Below, in pieces: positions 34,186 to 43,976 of a stretch of DNA of 64,000 bases; position 1 is the first letter of the stretch; each line of letters opens with the position of its first letter. A program made the position numbers and the translations under genes. Source of the stretch: an uncultured Christensenella sp. (lineage in GTDB: Bacteria > Bacillota > Clostridia > Christensenellales > Borkfalkiaceae); contig CAJKUC010000002.1 in assembly GCA_905203015.1 (NCBI GenBank), positions 248,001 through 312,000 on the forward strand, read 5' to 3'. The notes beneath the pieces were generated by a model. That model was not told where the DNA came from. It made no database searches and was given only the letters and a program-made list of their open reading frames with translations.

Positions 34186-35103
34186 TCACAAATAAATCGA
34201 AAACCATGCCGCCGCCATAGCGAGAAATTCGCGGCTGTACCCGTGCGGCGCGTTTTCAAAATACGTGTACGATTTTGTTCCGCTCAGCGCGCGATACAAG
34301 TTTTCCACGGTTTCCGCGGGGCATGTGCCGTCTTTTCCGCCCGCCGTAAGCAATACGGGGCAAAAAATCCGATGCGTATGGTGCAGCGTATCCGCATAAA
34401 ATTCCGCTTTTTTCTTCGTCTCTTCGCTAAGCCCCGCGATCAGATCCGCGCCCATGCCGTATGCGCCGCGCCCCGCCGCCGTTCTGAAATCGGTGAGAAA
34501 CGGCTCTTCCGCCGCCGCGGCGCGCACGATACGTTCTCCGTTTTCCCGCTCTTCGGAATATATCGAAGAAAGCAGCATCGCCGCTCCGCCGCCCTGGCTC
34601 GTGCCGAAAAACGCGATTCTCGAAGAATCCACGCAGGATTGCTTTCTCGCCCATTCGATCGCCGTCACGCAATCCGTAAGCCAATCGGCATATCCGTGAA
34701 CGCCGCCCGATAACAGCGTTTCGGGATACACCGCCCCGCAGCCGTTCATCGTCATTTTCGTGCGATCCTTCCCGCGCGGCGTATTATAGCCGAGCGGACT
34801 GATATGCAGCACGTTCCACCGCGTTGCCATTTCGGGATGAAAACTCATCTCGCCGCCGTACCCCGGCGTATGCACGGCAAGCGGCGCGCGCTTATCGTAA
34901 CAAGGCTGAAAATAAGCGTAAAACGCAAATCTTCCGTCTCTTTCAAATCGCACGAAGCGGTTTGCGCACACCGACTGAAATACATACATATCCGGCTGAA
35001 ACGGATCTACGTATTCCTCCGTTGCCGTTGCTTCTTTTCTGCCGTTCCGTAAAATGTTTTCCGCCCATTCGTCGATCAGGGCGGCGTTGTATTTTTCCAT
35101 CAT
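34186..35103 (-). CDS. Acetyl-xylan-esterase-like alpha/beta hydrolase
   Basis: 305 residues. The nucleophile elbow is GTSQGGG with Ser169. The acid is likely the Asp in TAGGKDGTCP, and the His is in APHGYS near the end. The pattern fits the AXE1/cephalosporin-C deacetylase family (carbohydrate esterase 7-like), which removes acetyl groups from short oligosaccharides. There is no signal peptide, so it should act in the cytoplasm on imported sugars. Its ATG overlaps the stop of the upstream lipoprotein gene (ATGA), indicating translational coupling. Confidence 0.85.
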   Translation of the reverse strand: MMEKYNAALIDEWAENILRNGRKEATATEEYVDPFQPDMYVFQSVCANRFVRFERDGRFAFYAYFQPCYDKRAPLAVHTPGYGGEMSFHPEMATRWNVLHISPLGYNTPRGKDRTKMTMNGCGAVYPETLLSGGVHGYADWLTDCVTAIEWARKQSCVDSSRIAFFGTSQGGGAAMLLSSIYSEERENGERIVRAAAAEEPFLTDFRTAAGRGAYGMGADLIAGLSEETKKKAEFYADTLHHTHRIFCPVLLTAGGKDGTCPAETVENLYRALSGTKSYTYFENAPHGYSREFLAMAAAWFSIYL

Positions 35104-37331
35104 TTGTTCCCTTTTGCCACGACGGCAAGCCTTAAAAAGCGCGGGCGGTAAATATCCGCATACGTGAACGCGTCGTTCCCGTTGATATTATAAGAGACGA
35201 TCAGTTCGTTTGCGGAAGAGAGCGCGGGATGCGCTTTTGCGTTATACGTATTGTTCCCCGTGCCCGGTAACGCCGTGCAATCGTCGTACGAAAAGATCGT
35301 GGTTTTATCCGTAAATTTGTGATACGGAGCGTCGGAAACCGACGCCTTGATCGTAGGAGAATTGGTGATATGCGAATTCACGAAGATGAATTTTCCTCTG
35401 TTTTCGCCCGTCTGAATCTGCGAGACGCTGCATTCCGGGGCAACGTCGTCGGCAAGATACATAAATTCGGAAGGTACGGAGTTCGTCCACGATCCGTCGG
35501 AAGCCAGATATTCGTAAGAAGAGAAATCTTCCACGCTGCCTTTCACCCTTGCCGCGATCAGTTTTCTGCCTTTATTGTGCACGTCGTTGTAGCCGTAAAC
35601 GTATGTGTAGCCGTCGGGATTTATCGCGCCCGCGCTTTCCGTACTCTGAAACACCGCGCCGCCGAAATAAAATCTGCTCGATTTATCCGATACGTCGCAA
35701 AGCCTGCCCTGCGTATCGTTGATAAGGCGCAGCGAAGAATAATCCACTTCCCCGTTCACGATATCGTAACAGGCAAGATCCACGCCCGTCTGCGCGAAAG
35801 AATAGCCCGTTTCCGCAGGATCCACCGTATCGATTTTCAAAGCGTACACATATAATTTTTTGCCGACCACGAAAGTATCGCCCAGCCAGTAGTATTTATG
35901 TTTTTTCGCGTTCGCCGTAGAAGATTCCAAAGGATCGGGGCGGATATTCGCACATTCCTTCGTATTGGAAGGATATACGAACGAGATATTTTTCACACTC
36001 GCTTTGCCTCCCGTAAGAAGCGCGGAAGTATTATTCGGCATATACACCGTTTTGCGCAGTTTCGTTACGGGGTCCACTTCGGATACAATCGTATCGCTGA
36101 ATACGAAAAACGTCTTTTTATCTTCTTCTTTACGTGTTTCGTCGTAATCTTTCCCGTCGAGATTCACGGTGTAAATACCGTCGGCGCCCGCCCAGCCGGA
36201 ATACGAAGAAAGCATCGCCGTATAATCGGGTGCGGCGTCGCAATACCAGCCGTCGCCGAGGAATGCCTCCGCGGCGGAAAGCCCCGCCATTTCGCCGCCG
36301 TAATTGGAAATGATTTCTATCTGTACGTAATGCGCCTGCACGTTGCCGAGATCCGCCACAAGCGAGGGCGCCATCTTTTCGTCGCCTTCCGCTTTCTGCA
36401 AATCATACGTTCCCATCGCTTTCCACGAATTGGAATCGTCGGAAACGCGGACACGTATCCTGTTCAGCCCGTAATCGAGATGATCGGGATCGTTGTAATT
36501 CCAGATCGCCACTTTATTCACGGGATATTCGCCTTTCAGATCCAGCGTAAAGCCGATTGCCGAAGCGTCTTTCGTAAGCATGTGCGCGGGATCGTTATCG
36601 TGTACGGAATTTTCCGTAACGGGGAACGAAAGCCCCGCCCCGTTCGTAAGATTGTAATCTTCCGCCTTTGCCGACCATTTTCCGTTAATATATCTCTCGA
36701 TCGGGGAAGCGGAAATGTTTTCGCCCTCGCGGATCGGCTGTTTGTAACGGAATAAACGCACTTCCGAAAGCCCGTACCCGTTGCCGCCGTAATTGCTTTT
36801 CGCTTCGATTCTGATATATCTTGCCGATTTACCGCCGAAATCGATATACGAACCGTCTTCCAGATCGGTGGCGGCGATGCCCTCTTCGCCCGAAGCGCGC
36901 GCCAGCACGAAATCGCCGAATTTCTCGTACGTTACGTTATCTTCGGAAAGATACACGGAAATTTCTTTCAGCCCCGTACCCGTATCGCCCGCGGCGTTAT
37001 AATTCCATACGTGAAATTCGCCGAGTTTTTCCGCGTGCCCCGCGTCGAAGGTAAATTTATTGCCGTCGTCTTTCACCATATCCGCAGCCGCGGCGGAATG
37101 AAGGTGAATTCTGCCGCCCGTTCCGCTCATTCCCGAATCGTTCACCGCCTTTTTATGGTATGAATCCACGGCGGAAAGGGTAATGAAATTCCCCGCTTCC
37201 CGTACAGCCACGCTCTCTTCCTCCCTCGGTTTTTCTTCGTTGTTTTTCTTCCCGCACGAGGAAAAGATTCCCGTACCGCACACGCACAGCGCGGCGGATA
37301 AAAACAATGCGGATAATTTTTTAAGTTTCAT
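35100..37331 (-). CDS. Exported lipoprotein: two discoidin-like domains plus a DUF4185/DUF5005-like propeller
   Basis: 743 residues. A lipoprotein signal peptide ends FSSC, with Cys26 lipidated. Two F5/8-type carbohydrate-binding modules follow. Each ends in a characteristic ARYIRIEAKSNYGG...YGLSEVRLF or AHYVQIEIISNYGG...GLSAAEAFL pattern (near residues 170-195 and 335-360). The rest looks like a five-bladed beta-propeller of the DUF4185/DUF5005 type. Its signature is SGWAGADGIYTVNLDG, then FFVFSDTIVSEVDPVT, then NNTSALL, ending in YRPRFLRL. It is a paralogue of the cytoplasmic 724-residue protein in the same operon. Enzymatic activity is unproven; binding or trimming of glycans at the cell surface is inferred. 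Confidence 0.8.
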   Translation of the reverse strand: MKLKKLSALFLSAALCVCGTGIFSSCGKKNNEEKPREEESVAVREAGNFITLSAVDSYHKKAVNDSGMSGTGGRIHLHSAAAADMVKDDGNKFTFDAGHAEKLGEFHVWNYNAAGDTGTGLKEISVYLSEDNVTYEKFGDFVLARASGEEGIAATDLEDGSYIDFGGKSARYIRIEAKSNYGGNGYGLSEVRLFRYKQPIREGENISASPIERYINGKWSAKAEDYNLTNGAGLSFPVTENSVHDNDPAHMLTKDASAIGFTLDLKGEYPVNKVAIWNYNDPDHLDYGLNRIRVRVSDDSNSWKAMGTYDLQKAEGDEKMAPSLVADLGNVQAHYVQIEIISNYGGEMAGLSAAEAFLGDGWYCDAAPDYTAMLSSYSGWAGADGIYTVNLDGKDYDETRKEEDKKTFFVFSDTIVSEVDPVTKLRKTVYMPNNTSALLTGGKASVKNISFVYPSNTKECANIRPDPLESSTANAKKHKYYWLGDTFVVGKKLYVYALKIDTVDPAETGYSFAQTGVDLACYDIVNGEVDYSSLRLINDTQGRLCDVSDKSSRFYFGGAVFQSTESAGAINPDGYTYVYGYNDVHNKGRKLIAARVKGSVEDFSSYEYLASDGSWTNSVPSEFMYLADDVAPECSVSQIQTGENRGKFIFVNSHITNSPTIKASVSDAPYHKFTDKTTIFSYDDCTALPGTGNNTYNAKAHPALSSANELIVSYNINGNDAFTYADIYRPRFLRLAVVAKGNK

Positions 37332-37418
37332 GATTTTCTCCCTCGTATCACGGGATTTTTCTTCTCCGCCCCCGAAAATATCGGAAGAGGCGGACGTATT
37401 GCCTGTCCGTTTTTTAAT

Positions 37419-37452
37419 ATCGACGGGGAAAACCGCAGTTCTCCCCGTCGAT
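37419..37452. repeat. Intra-operon hairpin between two lipoprotein genes
   Basis: A perfect 11-bp inverted repeat (ATCGACGGGGA and its complement) with a 12-base loop. No T run follows on the minus strand, so mRNA stabilisation or partial attenuation is more likely than full termination. Confidence 0.6.
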
Positions 37453-37530
37453 TTGCCTGATGCGGCGCGTTCGGGGACGAATCGTAAAGCGATCCGATCT
37501 ATCCGCGCCGTATTCCGTTCTTTCGCTTAC

Positions 37531-39168
37531 TTATTCCTGTTCTTTCTTGCGGAGCAGCACGTATCCCGCGCCGACGGCAAGCACCACGCACGCCGCGCCG
37601 GCGGTGACCACGGAACCCTTGCAGCCTTTCTTTTCTTCCGTCTTATTCGTATCGTCGGAAGTGTTGCCGCCGTTATTATTATCGTTATCGTTCTTTCCGT
37701 TGTTCACGGGAGTGGTGTAGCAAAGCGTTTTCACTTCCTGCGCGGAAAGCGCGCCGTCGAAGATTTTCAGATTATCGAGCGCGCCTTTGCAGCCGCGTTT
37801 CACCGTTTCGTTTTCGTAATAGCCGCCTACGTTGAAGCCGCCGTTCGCTTCGCCGAGAGAACCGTCGTCGAACGAGCCGAGCGTATATTTCAGCCCCGCC
37901 GCAACGCTGAGTTCCATTCTGTCGGTGCGTTCGCCGTCCACGTATACGGAAACGTATGCCGCGTCGATCGCGCCGTCGTTATCGTACGTATTCTGGAACA
38001 CGACGGTGTAGCAATGCCATTCGTTCACTTTAACGCTCGCTTCGGTGTAGAGTTTATCCTGCACCTGCCAGTTGCTGCTGTTCATTTTCACAAGGAACTG
38101 CACATTGTCGCTGTCGGCTTCTTTCATGAATTCAAAATCGATCACGCCGCCGCCCAATGCGCCGAGCCCCGCGGGAACCACCACCATGTTGGCGCCGGTA
38201 TCCGTGGAATTATACTCTTCCATCATATAATAGAAACTCACGGTCATTTCGTCGTAAGAATACGTTTTGTTCGGGCTGGCAAGATACGTCGTTCCGTCGA
38301 AATAGAACGCTTTCCCTTCCACGCCGTTCACGTATTTCGCGGCGGAAGTGCCTTTGCCGAGCACGAGATTTTCTTCTTCGCCCGCCGTGCCGCTGTTCGT
38401 AAGATTATCGTCGAACGTATAATTTAATACGCATTCCGTCGCTTTTTCGGGCACTTTCGAGCCGTCCCAGTTCGCCGTCAGCGTGAAATTCTGATTGCCG
38501 TCCGCCGTTACGTTCTGCACGGCGCCCGCCCCGATCTTGATTTTCATCGGCACGGTTTTATCCAGTTCCACGCCGGATAACAGATCGTCTTTCGACGCCT
38601 GGGTATTCTGCTTTTCGCCGTTGATCGTGCAATCGATGTCGAATACCTCTTCATCGTTCATGATATATGTCTGCAAGGCTTTATAAACGGAAGTCTGCAC
38701 CGACGAGGATTCCGTGTACGTTACGGAACCGTTCGAGTTTTCCGTAAGCGCGGGCGCGGTGTATACGGCGTCTTCCACACCGAATTTCACGAGTTTTCCG
38801 AGTTTTTCCGTGTAATCGGCAAACGTCGTGAAGTCAAACGAAAGTTCGATCGTTTCCTGCGAAGCCGTATCGCTCACCGTAACGTCGAGCCATTCGCCGC
38901 TGCCCGTAATTTTTTCCGCATAGGCGTTTTCGATATACGTTTCCAACGCGCTGCCGTGAATTTTCAGATAGTAGTACGCCTGACCGTAGCCGTCGCCTTT
39001 GTCGTCTCCTTTCGGGATCACGCCCGTCACCTTACGGGAACCCGATCCGTCCTGCCTGAGCACGAGATCGCCGTTTACCGTGATCGCGTTACACGACGCG
39101 AGAAACGCCGTTCCTCCGATGATACAAGCCAACGCAGCCGTTGCCGTCGTCTTTTTCCAACCCTTCAT
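37531..39168 (-). CDS. Anchored lipoprotein with LamG/concanavalin-like domain
   Basis: 545 residues. The signal peptide ends FLASC, giving a likely lipidated Cys26. Residues about 27-235 are a region I do not recognise. Residues about 240-460 form a LamG or concanavalin-A-like jelly roll: CVLNYTFDDNLTNSG, GKAFYFDGTTYLA, then ALDNLKIFDGALSAQEV at its end, the classic LamG3 signature. An Asn/Asp-rich linker leads to a second membrane helix (about 520-540) and an RKKEQE tail, so both ends may be attached to the membrane. AGGAGG precedes the ATG. Probable surface glycan-binding protein of the mannoside locus. Confidence 0.82.
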   Translation of the reverse strand: MKGWKKTTATAALACIIGGTAFLASCNAITVNGDLVLRQDGSGSRKVTGVIPKGDDKGDGYGQAYYYLKIHGSALETYIENAYAEKITGSGEWLDVTVSDTASQETIELSFDFTTFADYTEKLGKLVKFGVEDAVYTAPALTENSNGSVTYTESSSVQTSVYKALQTYIMNDEEVFDIDCTINGEKQNTQASKDDLLSGVELDKTVPMKIKIGAGAVQNVTADGNQNFTLTANWDGSKVPEKATECVLNYTFDDNLTNSGTAGEEENLVLGKGTSAAKYVNGVEGKAFYFDGTTYLASPNKTYSYDEMTVSFYYMMEEYNSTDTGANMVVVPAGLGALGGGVIDFEFMKEADSDNVQFLVKMNSSNWQVQDKLYTEASVKVNEWHCYTVVFQNTYDNDGAIDAAYVSVYVDGERTDRMELSVAAGLKYTLGSFDDGSLGEANGGFNVGGYYENETVKRGCKGALDNLKIFDGALSAQEVKTLCYTTPVNNGKNDNDNNNGGNTSDDTNKTEEKKGCKGSVVTAGAACVVLAVGAGYVLLRKKEQE

Positions 39169-39264
39169 GATATATCCTCCTGAATGTAAAATATTTTTTC
39201 CGCATTGTTCTGCGGTTCGTGCCTTGATTTTTCTGCGCCGTCCGCGCCGTTTTCCCGATCGTTA

Positions 39265-41439
39265 TCAGAATTCTTTGTATTGCAGAAATCTCGGGCGGTA
39301 TACGTTGCCGTTTTTCAGATGACTTTCGTAATCCATGCAGTTTACGTTGTACGAGATCAGCATTTCGTCTTTTTTCGCCACGTTGAAATGTGCTTTCGCG
39401 TTGTACTGATACACTTTTTTCAAGCCGTTCGGCACAAGATCGTCGATACAATGCATGCTGTAAATCGTCTGCTTTTCCGTAAACGGCCCCCAAGGGTGAT
39501 CCGCCACGCGCTTCATCACGTAATCGGAAACGCCGGAAGCGGAATAAATAAACGCGTATTTTCCTTCGTCCTTTCCGAAATCGACGGGCATCACGCTCAT
39601 TTCCGAAGAAAGATCGTCGGCGATCGGCGCGCTGTCGAGAATGTTTTTGCTCCAATTCTCGCCGTCGAAAAACGTATATTCGCCGAATTTATCTATATTT
39701 TCGGGAAGCGTGCGGGAAACCACGAGATTTCTGACGCCCGGCGCGATATCCATGATGCCGTACACGTACACATATCCGTCGGGATCTTTCGCCCCCGCCT
39801 CTTTCGTATTCGCGAAAACCGCGCAACCGTACATCAGATTCTTTTTCCCTTGCGTAAACAGCGGCGTGGGAATGTTTTTCTGCGACGTATAATCCAGTTC
39901 GCCGTTTTTAATATCGAAAATCACCATGTCCACGCCAACCAGGTGGAATCTGAACCCTTCGGGAAGATCGGGATTATCGGCGTCGCTTTTTACGTTATCG
40001 GTAAAAGCGTAGAATTTTCCGTTCGCAACGAAACAATCCTGCAGCCAATAACTGTATTCTTTGCTGTGGCAACGAATCAGATTGCCCTCTCCGTTTTCCG
40101 CCCCCTCGCCCCATACGAAACGCACGGAGAGCGTATCGGGATCGGCGCCGTCAAGATAGGCAAGGGAATTATTCACGAAATCGGCGCGCTTTCTCGACCA
40201 GGTGACGGGATTCACGTTGCCGATGAACGTATCGCCGAACGTCACCACGCTTTTCACGGAAGAAAGATCTTTTTCGTCGCGCTTTGCCTCGTTGCCGTCG
40301 AGCCCCACGATGAATATTCCGTCGGAACCCGTCCAGCCGTTGTACGAAGAAAAGAGTTCCGTCCAATCCCGTGCGGGGCGGGTATAAAAACCGCCGTCCG
40401 CCGCGATAAATTTCACTTTTGAAAGTCCGTAGCGGAATTCAAAACCGTTCACGCAGCCGTGCGAGCCGATTCCCGCGCCGCCAGCCGCCGTGATTTTGAA
40501 ATATCTTGCGTATACCGCGGGGAAACGGAGCAGCGAACCGTCAGCAAGAGGAGAAATTTTCAACGGCTTACCCGTACCCTTGGAAAGTTCAAACGGCTCG
40601 TCTCCGATATTTTTCCAGTCGAAACCGTTCAGGGAATAAGAGAGATAAAATTTTTTCAACCCGGCATTCAGAAAATAAGGCACGTTGTAATTGATAAAAT
40701 CTATCCCCTGCACATGTACACACATATCCAGATCGAAGATCATATCCATCGTATCGGGATTCGCTTTCGTCATATACATCGAAGCGCCATCGATCCCCTG
40801 CATCCCGTTCTCGTCCAGCCCGTAGCCGCTCGTGAGCACGTCCTCTTCGGGCGTTTTCGCGCAGGCATACAATTCGCCGCCTTTTTCCGGTTCGCTCAGA
40901 TACCGGAAAAAGCGCACCTGCGAAAGCCCGTATCTCGTCTGCCCCTCGATATATTTGCCGTGGCAACCCTCGCCGCTTTCTATATCGGGCACTATTTTGA
41001 TATATCTTGCGGAAAGTCCGCCGAAATCGACGGGAGAATGTTTTCCGTCGTCGAGATTCGTGGCTTTCAGCCCGGGTTTGCCGAACGCGGGCGCGAATAC
41101 GAACGGATAGCCCTTCCCTTTGAATTCAAAATATTCTTCGCCGTCGTAGCCGTAATAAATTTTCGCCTTTTTAACGCCCGCGCCGAAGCCGTCCGTCTGA
41201 TTCATATTCCATACGCACATATATCCGAGCCGCACCACACTGCCGAAATCAAACGCGATATACACGTCTTTATTCACGTCGCGCGCAGAAAGCCACACAC
41301 ATTCGAGATCTACGCCGCGCGTCTGATTCATGCCGCCGTAGCCGCTCATATCTCCGCCTTCCACGGCGTTCTGCGGATCCCTTACATAAGTGCCCGCTTT
41401 CGCAAACGCCCGGGGCTGAATAAATTTACCGTAATTCAT
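39265..41439 (-). CDS. Cytoplasmic discoidin plus DUF4185/DUF5005-like propeller protein
   Basis: 724 residues with no signal peptide or membrane helix. It has two discoidin-like modules ending SARYIKIVPDIESG...YGLSQVRFF and YARYFKITAAGG...YGLSKVKFI. A propeller follows with YNGWTGSDGIFIVGLDG, then VVTFGDTFIGNVNPVT, NNSLAYL and a terminal YRPRFLQY. It shares these signatures with the exported lipoprotein two genes downstream. The gene is 50 bases after the ABC permease, with GGGAG before the ATG. Five-bladed propellers include the GH130 mannoside phosphorylases, so action on an imported mannoside is possible, but this is inference and the family has no fixed function that I know of. Confidence 0.78.
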   Translation of the reverse strand: MNYGKFIQPRAFAKAGTYVRDPQNAVEGGDMSGYGGMNQTRGVDLECVWLSARDVNKDVYIAFDFGSVVRLGYMCVWNMNQTDGFGAGVKKAKIYYGYDGEEYFEFKGKGYPFVFAPAFGKPGLKATNLDDGKHSPVDFGGLSARYIKIVPDIESGEGCHGKYIEGQTRYGLSQVRFFRYLSEPEKGGELYACAKTPEEDVLTSGYGLDENGMQGIDGASMYMTKANPDTMDMIFDLDMCVHVQGIDFINYNVPYFLNAGLKKFYLSYSLNGFDWKNIGDEPFELSKGTGKPLKISPLADGSLLRFPAVYARYFKITAAGGAGIGSHGCVNGFEFRYGLSKVKFIAADGGFYTRPARDWTELFSSYNGWTGSDGIFIVGLDGNEAKRDEKDLSSVKSVVTFGDTFIGNVNPVTWSRKRADFVNNSLAYLDGADPDTLSVRFVWGEGAENGEGNLIRCHSKEYSYWLQDCFVANGKFYAFTDNVKSDADNPDLPEGFRFHLVGVDMVIFDIKNGELDYTSQKNIPTPLFTQGKKNLMYGCAVFANTKEAGAKDPDGYVYVYGIMDIAPGVRNLVVSRTLPENIDKFGEYTFFDGENWSKNILDSAPIADDLSSEMSVMPVDFGKDEGKYAFIYSASGVSDYVMKRVADHPWGPFTEKQTIYSMHCIDDLVPNGLKKVYQYNAKAHFNVAKKDEMLISYNVNCMDYESHLKNGNVYRPRFLQYKEF

Positions 41440-41489
41440 AATTTTCTCCCGTAAAATCCTTAAAGCGCGATTCTGATTGTTTTCCGCAC

Positions 41490-42428
41490 TCAGTCGTTAT
41501 ACACCACCAACTTTTTCTGACCGTATTTGATGAGGGCCACAAACACCGCCACCACCACGAGCATCAGCCACGACATTGCGGAAGCATACCCCTGCCTGCC
41601 TACGGTGAAGCCCGTATAATAGATCTGATAGCCGAGATAATCCGTATTATACGCGCCGCCCGTCATCAGCATCGGCTGAACGAACGTCTGGAAAGCGGCG
41701 ATCGTGCCCGTTAAAAGATTATAGAAAATAATCGAAGAGATCGACGGCATCGTTACGTTGAAGAATTTCGCGAACGCGCCCCCGCCGTCGATGGAAATCG
41801 CCTCGTACAATTCGGGCGGGCAATCGGTGAGCCCGGAAAGGAATACGATGATCGTACCGCCGACGCTCCACATACCCATCAGAACAAGCCCGGGCGTAGC
41901 CCATTTGTAATCGTTGAACCAATCGGGGCCCGAAATATGAAACCACGAAAGCATCGTGTTCACCACGCCCGAAGAAGAAAGCATCTGCTTCCACAAAAAC
42001 ACGACGGCAACGATCGTTACCAGCGTGGGGAGATAATACAGCACCCGATAAAATTTCTTGCCGGGAATCTTCGCGTTTAAAAGCAACGCGATCCCCAGAG
42101 AGAACAGAAGATTCAGCGGAACGGACAGGCACACGAACCACAGCGTGTGAAGCAAACTGTTCCAGAACGCGCTGTCTTTTAAAATCGCCCTGTAATTATT
42201 CCAGCCGACGAAATTCACGAACAGCGAAGAAGTTCTTGCGTTCGTAAAGGAAAGATACAGCGAATAAAACAGCGGAAACGCCATCAGGGCGATAAAGCCG
42301 ATGATCCACGGCGATGCGAAAAGATAGCCCAGCAAACTTTCCCGCAACGTATATTGCCGATTGTGTTTTTTCGGCTTTTTTTCGGAAGAAACGGTTGCTT
42401 CTCCGCTCATTACGTTTTCCTGCGTCAT
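41490..42428 (-). CDS. Sugar ABC transporter permease, MalF/UgpA type
   Basis: 312 residues with a 25-residue polar N-terminus and six membrane helices. The EAA loop that contacts the ATPase is ELYEAISIDGGGAFAKFFNVTMP near residue 220. Typical LRESLLGYLFASPWIIGF at the first helix places it in the carbohydrate CUT1 family. It is the third gene of the operon after the MalG-type permease and the binding protein. No ATPase gene is present in the window, so a shared MsmX-type ATPase encoded elsewhere is expected. Confidence 0.93.
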   Translation of the reverse strand: MTQENVMSGEATVSSEKKPKKHNRQYTLRESLLGYLFASPWIIGFIALMAFPLFYSLYLSFTNARTSSLFVNFVGWNNYRAILKDSAFWNSLLHTLWFVCLSVPLNLLFSLGIALLLNAKIPGKKFYRVLYYLPTLVTIVAVVFLWKQMLSSSGVVNTMLSWFHISGPDWFNDYKWATPGLVLMGMWSVGGTIIVFLSGLTDCPPELYEAISIDGGGAFAKFFNVTMPSISSIIFYNLLTGTIAAFQTFVQPMLMTGGAYNTDYLGYQIYYTGFTVGRQGYASAMSWLMLVVVAVFVALIKYGQKKLVVYND

Positions 42429-42499
42429 TTCGTTTTCCTCCCCGATCGCCTCCGCGATCCTCTCGTTTCGTCTGTCGCCTTTTTTATCGTTTTTTCGTA

Positions 42500-43912
42500 T
42501 CAGTTCGTCGCCTGCAAACGAAGAATCGCGTTCTGCGCCGTAGTCAGCGTTTCATCGAGCGTGTGTTTTCCCGCCACGTAATCGGTAAGCGCGTTCTGCA
42601 CTTCGCCGAACCAGTTGGGCGCATTCGCGATATAATCGTAAGGTTTACGATACTGCATTTCGGTAAGCACCACGCGCTTCGCGGGATCGGTGATTTCGTT
42701 GAACAGATCGTCGTACACGTTGATGTTCGCGGGCATATTGGAAGATTCGTTCAGCACTTCTTTCTGAATATCTTCGCTGCAAAGGTATTTCATGAATTTC
42801 GCCGCCGCTTCGCGCACTTCCGTTTTCTCTTTCGCGAGGCGCGTAGTCATTTCCAGCGAAAATCCGCCCGTAAAATTATAATGATTTTCTTCCACTTTAT
42901 TGTAGGGAACGGAAGCCGCGCCCAGATTCACCCGGTTTTCTTCGGAAAGTTTATCGTTCTGCCAGGGAATTTCGTTCGTGGAAATCATCATCGCCACTTT
43001 CTTCGACCAGAACAGGTTTTCGCTGCTGTCGCCCGCCGTATTGATGAACGCGTTCACTTTCGCCGTAGAATTGACTTTCGCCACTTCGTACCAGGTTTCA
43101 AAGCCCTTTTTCACGCCCTCGTTCGTGGTGACGACGGGCTTGCCGTCTTCAAAAAATTCGCCACCGAGATTCCATACGAAATTCACGAACATGCAGTTTC
43201 CTACGTTCACGTCAAAGCCGAGTTGCGTGATCTTGCCGTTTTCCTGCGTAGTTAAAAGTTCGGTGTACGCCATCAGTTCGTCGAACGTTTCGGGAGCGCG
43301 TACGTTGCCGTCGGCGTCGAGCAGATCCGAAGGCTTGCCCGAAATCGTCGCGTCCGCTTTCTTCGCGGCTTTTGTAGCCTGCCAATCCGCGTCCGTAGTG
43401 GTTTTCAGCGTATTCATAATATCGATATTATAATACAGCACGCGGTTATCCAGCGCATACGGCAAACCGTACAACCCGCCTTCGTATTCCATCGTGGAAA
43501 GATCCTGCGGATAAAAACAACTTTTGTTAATCTCGTCGTCGAGATAAGGCGTAATATCCATGGAAACGCCGCCCGAAGCGCGATCGTTCGTATCTTTGAT
43601 CGTCTGCAGATAAATATCGGGGCCGCTGGAATCCGTCATAGCCGTGGTGATTTTCGTGAAATAATCCCAGAACGAAATCCCCGTATAGTTAATCTTAATC
43701 GTGGGATTTTCCGTCTCGAAACGGGAAATGATATCTTTCGTCCACTGATAATTCGCGTCGCCTTCGGGATAGATCGACCAGAAACTGAGCGTAATGTTTC
43801 CGTCTTTATCCATATGCGAAGAAGAAGAGCAGGCGGAAAATCCCGCCGCCGTTCCGATCGTAAGCGCACCCGCAAGGGCTATTCCCGCCAATCTTTTCAA
43901 ACCTTTTTTCAT
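42500..43912 (-). CDS. Sugar ABC transporter substrate-binding lipoprotein
   Basis: A family 1 extracellular solute-binding protein of 470 residues. I start at the ATG at 43910-43912 because AGGAGG lies just upstream; the earlier ATG would overlap that site. The lipoprotein signal ends GFSAC. Mature features include TLSFWSIYPEGD, a GPDIYLQTIKD hinge-type segment and YGLPYALDNRVLYYN, all typical of CUT1 binding proteins. It sits between the two permease genes. The substrate is inferred from the operon to be a mannose-containing oligosaccharide. Confidence 0.92.
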   Translation of the reverse strand: MKKGLKRLAGIALAGALTIGTAAGFSACSSSSHMDKDGNITLSFWSIYPEGDANYQWTKDIISRFETENPTIKINYTGISFWDYFTKITTAMTDSSGPDIYLQTIKDTNDRASGGVSMDITPYLDDEINKSCFYPQDLSTMEYEGGLYGLPYALDNRVLYYNIDIMNTLKTTTDADWQATKAAKKADATISGKPSDLLDADGNVRAPETFDELMAYTELLTTQENGKITQLGFDVNVGNCMFVNFVWNLGGEFFEDGKPVVTTNEGVKKGFETWYEVAKVNSTAKVNAFINTAGDSSENLFWSKKVAMMISTNEIPWQNDKLSEENRVNLGAASVPYNKVEENHYNFTGGFSLEMTTRLAKEKTEVREAAAKFMKYLCSEDIQKEVLNESSNMPANINVYDDLFNEITDPAKRVVLTEMQYRKPYDYIANAPNWFGEVQNALTDYVAGKHTLDETLTTAQNAILRLQATN

Positions 43913-43976
43913 CCTCTTTTTTCCTCCTGAAATCATTATAATATTATAATTCTTTCGTTTTTATTTTAATTTTTCG

